Shown: positions 49,366-58,675 of the stretch, one piece after another
How the letters are laid out: every line of letters starts with the position of its first letter
Numbering within the stretch: the first letter of the stretch is position 1
DNA from: Clostridium thermosuccinogenes
GTDB lineage: Bacteria; Bacillota; Clostridia; Acetivibrionales; DSM-5807
Length of the DNA: 64,000 nt
Direction of reading: 5' to 3'
Assembly: GCF_002896855.1 (NCBI RefSeq)
Contig: NZ_CP021850.1
Location: 1,079,665 to 1,143,664 of the forward strand
Position numbers and translations under genes: made by a program
Notes under the pieces: model-generated
Told to the model about the DNA's origin: nothing
Seen by the model: the letters and a program-made list of their open reading frames with translations, nothing else
Database searches by the model: none

Positions 49366-50271
49366 ATGGAAGCAAAAGGTATCATATTTAATATACAGCA
49401 ATTTTCGACCTATGACGGGCCGGGGATAAGAACCACAGTCTTTTTTAAAGGATGCAACCTGCGTTGCATTTGGTGTCACAACCCTGAATCCTATGCTCTT
49501 AAGCGTCAATTGATGTTTTATGAAGAAAAATGTGCCGGTTGCGGTAATTGCTTCAGGGTATGTCCGGTTCATGCCCACTCTGTGACGGATGAAGGGAAGC
49601 ATTTTATAGACCGCAATGCATGCACCGGTTGCGGAATCTGCTGTGATTCGTGCTATGCCGGTGCTCTGGCCATTGCCGGCAAGGAGGTGACGGCAGCTGA
49701 AATATTCAGGGTTGTGGAGAGAGATATACTGTATTATAAGAATTCCGGAGGTGGTGTGACGTTTTCAGGAGGAGAGTGCATGCTCCAGCCTGAGCTTCTG
49801 AAAGACCTGCTGCTCATGTGCCGTGAAAGGAGCATACACACGGCGATTGACACTGCAGGAAATGTTCCTTTTGAAGCCTTTGAAAAAGTCATCCCTTTAA
49901 CTGATCTGTTTTTGTATGATGTTAAGGCAGCCGATGACAATGTTCATAAGAAATTGACCGGAGTATCCAATCAACTTATTTTAAGCAACCTTAAGGCTTT
50001 ATCCGAGAGAAAATGCGAGATTTGCGTACGCATACCCTATATTCCCGGCTGCAATGAAGGCGAAATGGAAGGGATCGCCGAGATTTTGAGTCCGTTGAAT
50101 ATTGGCAAGGTGGAGATTTTGCCTTACCATAGGCTTGGGGAAAGCAAAAGGGCAGCCTTGGGCATGGAAAAGGAAGAATTTTTTGCAACCCCATCCAACG
50201 AAGAACTGGACAAAGTGTGCAAAATTTTTGCGGAAAAGGGCCTTTCGGCAACTTACTCCAAAATAAAATAG
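49366..50271 (+). CDS. Glycyl-radical enzyme activase (radical SAM)
   Basis: A 301-residue radical SAM protein. GCNLRCIWCHNPES (about residues 28-41) carries the CxxxCxxC cluster that splits SAM. Two ferredoxin-like 4Fe-4S motifs are inserted after it: CAGCGNCFRVCP and CTGCGICCDSCY. GGGVTFSGGEC contacts SAM. The double insert marks activases of dehydratase- and lyase-type glycyl-radical enzymes, not the short PFL activase. It installs the radical on the enzyme encoded 18 bp downstream. GAGAGAGGGTGCC precedes the ATG. Confidence 0.95.
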   Translation: MEAKGIIFNIQQFSTYDGPGIRTTVFFKGCNLRCIWCHNPESYALKRQLMFYEEKCAGCGNCFRVCPVHAHSVTDEGKHFIDRNACTGCGICCDSCYAGALAIAGKEVTAAEIFRVVERDILYYKNSGGGVTFSGGECMLQPELLKDLLLMCRERSIHTAIDTAGNVPFEAFEKVIPLTDLFLYDVKAADDNVHKKLTGVSNQLILSNLKALSERKCEICVRIPYIPGCNEGEMEGIAEILSPLNIGKVEILPYHRLGESKRAALGMEKEEFFATPSNEELDKVCKIFAEKGLSATYSKIK

Positions 50272-50289
50272 AAAAGGCGGTGTTTTGGT

Positions 50290-52473
50290 ATGGTAAACAG
50301 TGAAAAAACCAAGCTTTCTCCATTATACGAAAAAAGAATTGAAGATATGCGCCAGGCAAAACTCTACTACAACAAAGAGAAGCTGAAGAGATACGGTGGT
50401 TCCTACGACACGGATGATCATGGCTTTATCTGCTTTGATGAGATGGATTTCACACCGGAATACAACGAAGATAATATGATATACGGATGTAAGTTAATCG
50501 GAAGGAACCTTAGGAGGTTTTTCAATTCCTTCCCAGCGTATATACATCCATCCAGCGCATTAGCCGGATGCTGGGCAGGGGCCATAGCCAGGTTCGCCAA
50601 GATTGGACTTCGCCCCTCCGACCAACCCGTCCATTTAAAGCCCATACACGAAAAGTATGGTATTACTCAGAGCGGTATTGGAGCAATGAACCATCTGGGG
50701 CCGGATATGACTATCGGATTGCAGCTGGGGTGGAAAGGCCTTCTGGAAAAAGTGCGGTATTATCGAAGCTTCAATGCTCCGAAAGACACGGATTTTTATG
50801 ATGGTGAAGAAGAACTGCTCCTGGGCATTTTGGAGTATATCGAGCGTCATGTGAAATATGCCTACAGCATGGCAGAAAAGGAAGAGGACCCGATAGTCCG
50901 TCAGAATTATCTGGAGATTGCTAAAGTAAATGAGAATCTTCTTAATTCGCCGCCCAAGACTTTCCGGGAAGCATGCCAGTTCCTGGCCCATTTCCAGAGC
51001 ATAGACCGCACCTATTATCTTGGCGGAGCATTAGGACAGATTGATGAACTGCTGCGGCCTTATTATGAAAAGGATGTTAAGGATGGAATCCTCACCGATG
51101 AAATGGCCGTATGGATTCTGGCCAGCCTTTTCTATAACGATACCCATTATTCCCAGATAGGAGGGGTCACTCCCGACGGAAGCCGTGACTTGACCAGACG
51201 ATTGTCTTTCTTGGTGCTGGATGCGGTTCACTATCTTCGTATACCTTCCAACATAGCGGTAAGAGTTTGGGAGGGTATGAATGAGGATCTGCTGAGAAGG
51301 GCTGTGGAGTACATTCTGGAGGATGGGTCCGGTGTATGCTTCTCCCTGTCCAAAGGTATTGAGGAGGGATTTGCCCGTAACGGACATCCTATCGAGCTGG
51401 CACGGATGAGAGCTAAAGTAGGGTGTAACTGGGTAGCTTTACCGGGCATTGAATACCCACTGCAGGACGTGAGCAGAGTGAATATGGCTTTTGCCTTGGT
51501 CCATGCCATGGACGATGTGATGAACGGCGATGAGGAGCCGAGCCTGGAAGCTTTATGGGAAAGATTCTCCCATCATCTTTCCATCATGGTGGATTGCATT
51601 AAGGAAGGATATGACTGGCATTATGAGGTGGTATCAAGAAATACTCCTGAAATCGTGCTGAATTTGTTCTGCCATGGTCCTATTGAGCGGGGATTGAACT
51701 GCGCCCAGGGAGGCGTGGACATCATCGGGCTAAACCTGGACGGCATAGCTCTGGCTACAGTGGCGGATTCTTTTGCAGCAATTGAACAAAGAGTTGTGCG
51801 GGAGAAAAGGATTAGCTGGCAGGAATTGTATAATGCTTTGAAAAAAGATTTCGAAGGGGAAGAAAACATACGCCTCATGCTGAAAAGCATTCCTCGCTTT
51901 GGAAATCCTGATTCCCTCGCCGAGGGATGGGCAACTCGCATTAGAGATGAGTTTGTGTACCAAGTGAAAAAGAGCCGCACCCCAAAACATCATCTGGAAG
52001 TAATCCCCGGATTGTTTTCCCATGGGGACATATATGCTTATGGCAGAAATCTGCCGGCCACACCCAACGGCCGCAAGAAGGGAGATCCCATCTCTCATTC
52101 CAGTGAGCCTGACCCTGGTTTTGCCAAAGGGTTAAACAGCTTTTCTCCTACTTTGAAAGCCAATGCTGTGGCACTGGTGCAGGCAGGATATGGTAATTCT
52201 GCGCCTCTGCATCTGGATATAGATTCAGATATGCTGAAAAGAGAAGGAGGAGTGGATTGCTTAATGGCTCTCATCCACACTCATAATCAGATGGGAGGTA
52301 CTCTTATCAACTTAAACTGCATAACCAAGGAGCAAATTCTGAAAGCTCATGAGGATCCAGACAGCTATCCTGATTTGGTGGTAAGGGTCACCGGCTATTC
52401 CGCATTCTTTGCATCTTTATCCAAGCAGTATCGCCAGCAGATTGTGGACCGGTATTTAACCGATGATAAATAA
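50290..52473 (+). CDS. Glycyl-radical enzyme of unknown substrate with atypical GCNW active site
   Basis: A 727-residue pyruvate-formate-lyase-family protein. The radical loop RVTGYSAFF places the glycyl radical at Gly702, 25 residues before the end. The thiyl Cys is Cys379 in KVGCNWVALPG. Known dehydratases and lyases such as GDH, CutC and HPAD have GC(V/I)E, with the Glu as base; PFL has CC. Here Trp takes the Glu position, so neither a typical dehydratase nor PFL is expected. Context (two sugar-type dehydrogenases and a GH42-like protein) suggests a carbohydrate-derived substrate. The activase is 18 bp upstream. The reaction is unknown. Confidence 0.92.
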   Translation: MVNSEKTKLSPLYEKRIEDMRQAKLYYNKEKLKRYGGSYDTDDHGFICFDEMDFTPEYNEDNMIYGCKLIGRNLRRFFNSFPAYIHPSSALAGCWAGAIARFAKIGLRPSDQPVHLKPIHEKYGITQSGIGAMNHLGPDMTIGLQLGWKGLLEKVRYYRSFNAPKDTDFYDGEEELLLGILEYIERHVKYAYSMAEKEEDPIVRQNYLEIAKVNENLLNSPPKTFREACQFLAHFQSIDRTYYLGGALGQIDELLRPYYEKDVKDGILTDEMAVWILASLFYNDTHYSQIGGVTPDGSRDLTRRLSFLVLDAVHYLRIPSNIAVRVWEGMNEDLLRRAVEYILEDGSGVCFSLSKGIEEGFARNGHPIELARMRAKVGCNWVALPGIEYPLQDVSRVNMAFALVHAMDDVMNGDEEPSLEALWERFSHHLSIMVDCIKEGYDWHYEVVSRNTPEIVLNLFCHGPIERGLNCAQGGVDIIGLNLDGIALATVADSFAAIEQRVVREKRISWQELYNALKKDFEGEENIRLMLKSIPRFGNPDSLAEGWATRIRDEFVYQVKKSRTPKHHLEVIPGLFSHGDIYAYGRNLPATPNGRKKGDPISHSSEPDPGFAKGLNSFSPTLKANAVALVQAGYGNSAPLHLDIDSDMLKREGGVDCLMALIHTHNQMGGTLINLNCITKEQILKAHEDPDSYPDLVVRVTGYSAFFASLSKQYRQQIVDRYLTDDK

Positions 52474-52818
52474 CGGCTGTGTTTTAACAGCCTCAAATCT
52501 CTGGTCATTCATGCAGAATGGAGGAGCGGTGCCTTCTAGAATATCCGACTCCGAACGATTTTAGAGCAGCCGGCAATCCCATGCCGGACACGGAATATTT
52601 AAATAGACGGCTCATTCCATTTATGAACGTTTACCTATTTTGATTGATGGAGCAGGTTGTGGAACCACCATAGCCTGCCTTTATTTTGTCATTGGTATTA
52701 TTACAAATATAAGCGGTCGTATCCTGATGCCACAAAACAAAAGCACAATATATGCATATCTCCGTTTCTGCAAAAATAATATTAATAAGAAGTTAATATT
52801 AATAAGAGGAGATTTGCA
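52474..52818. other. Intergenic region with a hairpin, no gene recognised
   Basis: A 6-bp hairpin GGCTGT/ACAGCC at about 52475-52492 follows the glycyl-radical gene but lacks a T tract. The rest of the 345 bp shows no convincing ORF or RNA. Confidence 0.4.
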
Positions 52819-53589
52819 ATGATTATATATGCAATCCGGTTGAGAAGGCTTGTCAGGTATTTGATCATCATAGTGGCAGCGGTTGTGGCGGGCGTCCTGT
52901 TAGGCACAGCAGGCAAAGGTGCAATAGAGGTGTTTTCCCAGAAAAGGGAACTGCCCATATATTCTGTTGAAAGCACTGAAAAGAAAGTTGCCATAACCTT
53001 TGATTGTGCGTGGGGTGCTGATGATATTCCGGATATTCTGAGCACCCTGAGGAAGGAAGATGTAAAAGCCACATTCTTTATTGTGGGGCAGTGGGCTGAA
53101 AAATTCCCCGACAAGGTAAAAATGATGGCGGAAGATGGGCATGACATAGCAAATCACTCCTATTCCCATTTGAGGATGGGAGTGCTGGATAAAAGCCGGA
53201 TTTCCAAGGAGATTTCTTTATGCGGTGAAAAGCTCGCGGAGATAACCGGCAATAAAATTGAGCTTTTCAGGCCACCTTACGGAGAGTATAATAACGATGT
53301 GATACTGGAAGCAAAGGCGCTGGGATATTATACAATCCAATGGGATGTCGATTCCTTGGACTGGAAACCTGAAATGAGCAGCGATGCAATTTTAAGCAGG
53401 GTGACGGAAAAGGTCAAGCCAGGATCAATAATACTCTTTCACAATGATACAAAACATACTTCCAAAATACTTCCTTCGATAATTAAGGCTCTTAAAGAGG
53501 ACGGTTACACGTTCGAGCCTGTTTCGAGGCTAATATTGCGGGAAAATTACTACATCGATTATGATGGAAAGCAGAAAATGAAAAAATAA
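52819..53589 (+). CDS. Polysaccharide deacetylase, PdaB-like (CE4)
   Basis: A 256-residue protein with an N-terminal membrane anchor (residues 11-32, LVRYLIIIVAAVVAGVLLGT) and a CE4 NodB domain: ITFDCAWG (catalytic Asp), HSYSH (metal His pair), RPPYGEYN, DVDSLDW and LFHND. It should remove N-acetyl groups from peptidoglycan or chitin-like glycans outside the membrane. Length and motifs match PdaB-type proteins required for spore formation in Bacillus. The ATG follows AAGAGGAG. It appears monocistronic. Confidence 0.88.
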   Translation: MIIYAIRLRRLVRYLIIIVAAVVAGVLLGTAGKGAIEVFSQKRELPIYSVESTEKKVAITFDCAWGADDIPDILSTLRKEDVKATFFIVGQWAEKFPDKVKMMAEDGHDIANHSYSHLRMGVLDKSRISKEISLCGEKLAEITGNKIELFRPPYGEYNNDVILEAKALGYYTIQWDVDSLDWKPEMSSDAILSRVTEKVKPGSIILFHNDTKHTSKILPSIIKALKEDGYTFEPVSRLILRENYYIDYDGKQKMKK

Positions 53590-54038
53590 CAATAAATTTT
53601 GTGTAACTCTGCTGTATTTTGATATTATGATTTCGCCCGATATAGCCGATGTTTTAATGTGGGAGATAAAGATTTTGGCGTTGCTCCTATTGCGAGGTAT
53701 TTTTGTGAACTTATTGCTGAGATACGGAGATTTTATGATTTTTTGGACAAATTATATATTAGCAGGTATGTTCAAGTAGAAATTTATAATATATAATAAA
53801 TGGTACTTGAAGAAGTTAATTGTAATGTGTCTGTATGCAAGTATGGTACCGTGTTTTCGGTTGTTTGTCGAAATGCGGTATGTCAGATCTGCTTAAAGCC
53901 CGATCAGGCATGTGTTTATGGCTTTGGAGTTCGTTTTCTATATATTTTTTTTATTCTAAAGTTTGGCTTATATGAATAAACATTACATTAGATAAACAAT
54001 AGACATACAAGAGCCTAAGAGAGGAGAGTGGGGGTCGG
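53590..54038. other. Intergenic region, no gene recognised
   Basis: About 450 bp of AT-rich sequence without a convincing ORF, terminator or RNA element. AGAGAGGAGAGTGGGGG at its end is the ribosome binding region of the SSB-like gene. Confidence 0.4.
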
Positions 54039-54737
54039 ATGGTCGGAAACATACTGGAGAACAACATGGTGACCATTTCCGGTAAGATAGTTTCTAATGC
54101 TGAGTTCAGCCATGAGGTCTACGGAGAAGGGTTTTATTGCTTTATGCTTGAGGTGCCGAGGCTTAGCGACAGCTATGATTATATACCGGTAACTGTTTCG
54201 GAACGCCTGGTAAATAAAGATGAATTGAGTATAGGTAAGAATATAGAGGTGGAGGGTCAGTTCCGTTCATACAACAGTTTCAATAATACTCAGGGCAACA
54301 AGCTGATATTGACTGTCTTTGCCAGAGATATAAACTTTCTGGAAGATGATTTGAAAGTAAAGAATCCTAACCAGATTTACCTTAATGGTTACATATGCAA
54401 AAAGCCCATTTTCAGAGTCACACCCTTCGGGCGGGAGATAACCGATATACTGATGGCGGTAAACAGGCCGTACAATAAGTCTGATTATATACCCTGCATT
54501 GCATGGGGCAGAAATGCAAGATACTCTGAAAATCTTGCTGTTGGGACAAATATAAAAATCTGGGGAAGAATCCAGAGCAGAGCTTACCAGAAAAAGCTGG
54601 ATTCAGGAGAAGTTGTCACAAAAACTGCTTATGAGGTTTCTATTTCCAAGATGGAAGTGGCTGCCGTCAGGGAAAGCGAGAAGAAAGATTATGTGGAGCA
54701 GGATGAAGAGAATCTCGTTTCTAAAGCAAAGGAATAA
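54039..54737 (+). CDS. SSB-like protein with two OB folds
   Basis: A 232-residue protein made of two single-strand DNA-binding-type OB domains: residues ~8-105 (VTISGKIVSNAEFSH, with IEVEGQFRSYNSFNN) and ~112-215 (IYLNGYICKKPIFRV, with TDILMAVNRPY and IKIWGRIQSRAYQKK). The acidic tail lacks the DDDIPF-type end of true SSB, so it is not the main replication SSB. Tandem-OB proteins of this kind are found in clostridia; their role is unclear. It is followed by a strong terminator. Confidence 0.75.
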   Translation: MVGNILENNMVTISGKIVSNAEFSHEVYGEGFYCFMLEVPRLSDSYDYIPVTVSERLVNKDELSIGKNIEVEGQFRSYNSFNNTQGNKLILTVFARDINFLEDDLKVKNPNQIYLNGYICKKPIFRVTPFGREITDILMAVNRPYNKSDYIPCIAWGRNARYSENLAVGTNIKIWGRIQSRAYQKKLDSGEVVTKTAYEVSISKMEVAAVRESEKKDYVEQDEENLVSKAKE

Positions 54738-54792
54738 GCATACACAGCTGATTGTGAGTGTCTACTGGCAGCAAGCATATTTCAGTATAATC

Positions 54793-54838
54793 AAAACCCT
54801 CTGCAAAACAGTCAATGACTTATTTTGCAGAGGGTTTT
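54793..54838. terminator. Strong bidirectional terminator
   Basis: Perfect 16-bp stem AAAACCCTCTGCAAAA with its complement and a 14-nt loop, between the convergent SSB-like and ndh2 genes. Confidence 0.92.
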
Positions 54839-54903
54839 CAATTATATGCGGCTTGCAGAAAGTTACAACTGCAAACCTTTAATCTTCCTGTTACATGTCA
54901 GCA

Positions 54904-56682
54904 TTATCTCAGCCAGAGTTTTATCTTTCTGTTTCTTACGAAATATCTCCACTGTTTCATCAGATAAGGCATAAGATAATGGTCTACGCCAAAAGCTCTT
55001 CCTGCTCCTCCCAGTAAGCAGAGGGCTGCTGGAATGAACCACCAGTCGTATTCATACATGCCGGTGGAAAGAAGGAAGTTTACATTCAATGCCAGTGAGC
55101 CAAGAGCCGCTATGAAAGTAAAGGTTCCTGACAACAGGGCAAGGCCTATGCCTATCTCAGCAAGAACTATCAGCACCTGGAACAGGATTGCGTTAGGTAT
55201 TACTATATTGGTGGCAATCCAAGCATACCATCCCGGCGTGTGCTCGGATATTATTCTGAATACTGTTTCGCCAGTGTCGGTCACAGATGCGCTGGAACCG
55301 GCATCTGCTCCGGGCAGACCTGCCAGCAATGCTTTTGTAAACCAGCCTTGCTGAACCTTCTCAATACCCTCCATAAGCCATTTATATCCAAGGAACAAAC
55401 GGATGGGTACAAGCCAGAATGCCGGGGTCATTACTGAGTAGTGCTTTTCCAGAAGGAACTTGTCCTGCTGTTTAAATAGCAGTTCGTCTTTTATATATCT
55501 GAAAACCAGTTCAAAACCACCTATTCCGAAAAGATAGTGGATATTCACCATGTATTTCATGAGTATGGAGAGCCAGGTGGGAAGTTCACGTCCCATTATA
55601 TTTGACTGGGCAAAAAAGGCTCCCACAGATACCATGACACCGTGAAGCTTAGGTTTGATCTTTTCTTTTTCCTTTCCCCGGATGTCCGCGAGAATATTCA
55701 AGGCAGCGCCCTTACCAGTCTGCATGGCTGACTCGACCAAGGCAGGGAGAATCTGATTTTCACCGGTGGAAAACGCTGAAATATCACCCACCGAATACAC
55801 ATTTTTATACTGGGTTTGTGCATACTCGTTTACAACAATCCTGCTGGCACGGCTCCTGTTGATATCCAGTTTTTCCGCAAGGCTGTTTGCTTTGACTCCG
55901 GCTGTCCATATGAGGGTTTTGGTAGGAATGACCCTGCCGGTCTTGATCTCCACATGGTCAGCAGTAACACTGGAAACAGCACTGTTTAGCAGCACTTCTA
56001 CTCCCAGCTTGTTGACGAGGTAATCCATGGATTTTTTGGCGCCTCGTTCCTTAAGGTTGGTAAGGATGCTTCCCAAGGCTTCCACCAATATAAGCTTGAC
56101 TTCATTCCTGTCAACGCCGTATTCCCTGCACAACTGTTTTACCCAATTGGCGATTTCACCTATCGTTTCAACTCCGGTGAATCCGCCTCCACCGACTACG
56201 AAGCACAGCAGCTGTTCTCTTTTGGCCTTATCCTGTTCCTGGGATGCCTTAACAAAACATTTTCTGATATGTTCCCGTATCCTTATAGCCTGTTCATAAG
56301 ACCATATGGTAAAAGCATGTTCCTGTATTCCGGGGATACCGAAAAAGTTGGGTTCACTGCCTGCCGCAAGAATCAGATAGTCATAGTGGTATTCACGAGA
56401 AGATGAAAGGAGCTTGTTATTTTCAAAGTCTATGCCATTAATTTCGTCCTGGACAATCTTTACGTCAGAATATTTGAAAATATCCCTCAAAGGCACAATT
56501 ACGCCTTCTTCCCTGATTCTGTTGCCGGCAACTTCATGCAATTCGGTCAACAGGGTATGATAGGTGTTTTTGTCGATAATTGTGATTTCAATATCGTCTT
56601 CTTTTTTCTTCTTTTTTTGGAGCGTGAGTGCAGCTTCTATCCCTGCATACCCTGCCCCGAGCACAATTACTTTTTTTGACAT
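54904..56682 (-). CDS. ndh2: Type II NADH dehydrogenase with C-terminal membrane domain (Ndh2, FLEET type)
   Basis: A 592-residue protein. The NDH-2 part (residues ~1-400) has the FAD motif VIVLGAGYAGIEAAL, the NADH motif FVVGGGGFTGVETIGE, and YSVGDIS near the flavin. A C-terminal domain with about four hydrophobic segments (DoxX-like, residues ~420-575) is fused on. This is the architecture of Listeria Ndh2 in the extracellular electron transfer locus, distinct from the ~400-residue respiratory Ndh. It oxidises NADH and reduces a membrane quinone. It diverges from apbE-eetA-eetB-dmkB, the other core FLEET genes. AAGGGGGAC precedes the ATG. Confidence 0.88.
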   Translation of the reverse strand: MSKKVIVLGAGYAGIEAALTLQKKKKKEDDIEITIIDKNTYHTLLTELHEVAGNRIREEGVIVPLRDIFKYSDVKIVQDEINGIDFENNKLLSSSREYHYDYLILAAGSEPNFFGIPGIQEHAFTIWSYEQAIRIREHIRKCFVKASQEQDKAKREQLLCFVVGGGGFTGVETIGEIANWVKQLCREYGVDRNEVKLILVEALGSILTNLKERGAKKSMDYLVNKLGVEVLLNSAVSSVTADHVEIKTGRVIPTKTLIWTAGVKANSLAEKLDINRSRASRIVVNEYAQTQYKNVYSVGDISAFSTGENQILPALVESAMQTGKGAALNILADIRGKEKEKIKPKLHGVMVSVGAFFAQSNIMGRELPTWLSILMKYMVNIHYLFGIGGFELVFRYIKDELLFKQQDKFLLEKHYSVMTPAFWLVPIRLFLGYKWLMEGIEKVQQGWFTKALLAGLPGADAGSSASVTDTGETVFRIISEHTPGWYAWIATNIVIPNAILFQVLIVLAEIGIGLALLSGTFTFIAALGSLALNVNFLLSTGMYEYDWWFIPAALCLLGGAGRAFGVDHYLMPYLMKQWRYFVRNRKIKLWLR

Positions 56683-57059
56683 GTAAATGTCCCCCTTGCT
56701 TAATTTCTGATTTGATTTAATATAAGTATGTACTAAATTTATGTATAATAATATATTACCAAATTATATTACCACCGGTATCATGTCGGAAAACTAAATA
56801 TTTTAGAAAAAAGTGAATAAGCTGTTGGTAAATCAGATATATTATACATAGCCGCAATGCCTTAATTATATCATATACGCGGTATGTTTGCTAAATGTTA
56901 ATTTTGATAAATTTTATGAACTAATATATATTTTTTATATTCAACTTATATATATTTTTGCAGCATTACGTGTTTTAATCCGGAACGTCCTTTCTTAAGA
57001 CATGAACTTGTGACTGGGAAAACTGATAAAATAGTATAATTTGAGCAAGATATCTTCAT

Positions 57060-57089
57060 TTGACATAGCAATTTCTTATAATATATAAT
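57060..57089 (+). promoter_or_regulatory. Promoter of the apbE-eetAB-dmkB operon
   Basis: TTGACA, 18-bp spacer, TATAAT, 98 bp before apbE. The rest of 56683-57187 is AT-rich with no gene. Confidence 0.65.
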
Positions 57090-57187
57090 ATGCATATAAG
57101 TATAATATTCAAATGAAAGTTTTCAGATTGGCTACCTAGCGCTCCGGGGACTACCAGGGGCTTTATTTTATTGGATGTTGGAGATAT

Positions 57188-58225
57188 ATGAGAAGGAAAA
57201 TCTTATTGCTATTAATGATATATGTTTCATTCATTCTGGCATCATGCCAGCAAAATACACCTGCTGAACGCATTGGCTCTTATATGGGAACTGTGATAAC
57301 TGAAAAGGTATATGGGAAAAACGCCCAAAAGGCAGCAGATGAGGTAATGGAGAAAATAGCTGAGCTTGAGGCAATGATGACTATCAAGGACGCCGATAAG
57401 CAAAGCGAGATCGATAAACTTAACGACATGGCAGGCGTCGGAGAAGTCAAACTGAGCAGGGATTCCATTTCTGTCCTGGGCAAGGCAATCGAATATGCCG
57501 AGCTGAGCGAAGGTGCTTTTGATGTTACAATAGGTCCGCTGGCCAATGCCTGGGGGATATTTACCGACAATCCCAGGGTGCCCTCAAAGGACGAGATAGA
57601 TAATCTTAAGAGTTTAGTAAATTACAGGGATATAAGCATCAACAATGCCGATTCCAGCGCATACCTTGCACGCAAGGGCCAAATAGTGGATCTTGGCGGT
57701 ATCGCCAAAGGATATGCGGGAGATGTGGCAGTTGAGATACTAAAAGCAAAGGGTGTAAAATCTGCCCTGATAAACCTTGGAGGCAATGTGGTGGCTCTGG
57801 GGAGCAAACCTGATGGCAATCCCTGGTCCATAGGAATACAGAATCCGAGAGCACCTACAGGGGAGTATATAGGCATAGTAAAAGTAAGAGATAAGGCAGT
57901 GGTAAGCTCAGGAGATTATGAGAGGTTTTTTGAGAAGGACGGCGTGAGATACCATCATATTCTGGACCCCAGAACAGGGTATCCGGCGGATTCCGGGCTT
58001 ATTGCAACTACGATAGTGGCCGATAGTTCGACCGATGCCGATGCTCTGTCCACTTCAGTTTTTGTTCTTGGCCTTGAAAAAGGAATGCAGTTGGTGGAAA
58101 GGCTTGACGGAGTGGATGCGATCTTTATTACCGAGGACAAGAAGGTATATATTACCGAAGGATTGAAAGAATCATTTACATTTAAGGATGAAAGCAAGGA
58201 ATTTACTTATGTTGAAGAAAGGTGA
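57188..58225 (+). CDS. apbE: FAD:protein FMN transferase (ApbE/FmnB)
   Basis: A 345-residue lipoprotein (signal ending LASC, Cys20) with the ApbE fold: YMGTVITEKVYG, DVTIGPLANAWG, VDLGGIAKGYAGDVA (Mg and FAD site), INLGGNVVALG and HHILDPRTGYPAD. It covalently attaches FMN to Thr/Ser of extracytoplasmic flavoproteins. In FLEET loci this is FmnB, which flavinylates PplA. No FMN-binding substrate is visible in this window. It overlaps eetA by 17 bp. Confidence 0.94.
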   Translation: MRRKILLLLMIYVSFILASCQQNTPAERIGSYMGTVITEKVYGKNAQKAADEVMEKIAELEAMMTIKDADKQSEIDKLNDMAGVGEVKLSRDSISVLGKAIEYAELSEGAFDVTIGPLANAWGIFTDNPRVPSKDEIDNLKSLVNYRDISINNADSSAYLARKGQIVDLGGIAKGYAGDVAVEILKAKGVKSALINLGGNVVALGSKPDGNPWSIGIQNPRAPTGEYIGIVKVRDKAVVSSGDYERFFEKDGVRYHHILDPRTGYPADSGLIATTIVADSSTDADALSTSVFVLGLEKGMQLVERLDGVDAIFITEDKKVYITEGLKESFTFKDESKEFTYVEER

Positions 58226-58586
58226 CATAGCTCTTGTCATATTGCTGGTTGTCGCCGTAATTGCGGGTCTTGCAGGCATCAGATTTTATAGAGGCGGCAT
58301 GAAGGGCGATAGAATAGCTGTTATAAAGCAGGAGAATAAAGTGATCCGGGAGATCAACCTTGATGAGGTGCAGGAAGCGGAACGCTTGTCTTTGACAGGA
58401 GATTACAATAATATAATACTCATTGAGAAGGGGCGCATAAGGTTTGAAGAGTCCGACTGTCCGGACCTGGTATGCGTGCATACCGGCTGGCTGGATAAAA
58501 CCGGAAGCTTTGCCGCTTGCCTTCCTAATAAATCGCTTATCATGATCAAAGGTGAAGGCGAAGAGGTTGATGGAGCAACGTATTGA
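58209..58586 (+). CDS. eetA: NusG domain II-type membrane protein (EetA)
   Basis: A 125-residue protein with one N-terminal membrane helix (IALVILLVVAVIAGLAGI) and an external NusG_II-like beta domain (RIRFEESDCPDLVCVHTGW, with two Cys five residues apart). The ATG at 58209 is chosen because AAGGA lies 8 nt upstream, inside apbE. In Listeria, EetA has this domain and is needed for extracellular electron transfer, with EetB. The gene order apbE-eetA-eetB-dmkB supports the name; the molecular role is not known. Confidence 0.82.
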   Translation: MLKKGDIALVILLVVAVIAGLAGIRFYRGGMKGDRIAVIKQENKVIREINLDEVQEAERLSLTGDYNNIILIEKGRIRFEESDCPDLVCVHTGWLDKTGSFAACLPNKSLIMIKGEGEEVDGATY

Positions 58587-58675
58587 AGCAAATGTACACA
58601 ACCGGTATGTTTTGCTATAAAAGAGCGGAAAGATAATGGGTATAATACAAAGGAGCGTCCCTAAGAAGGCTGATG

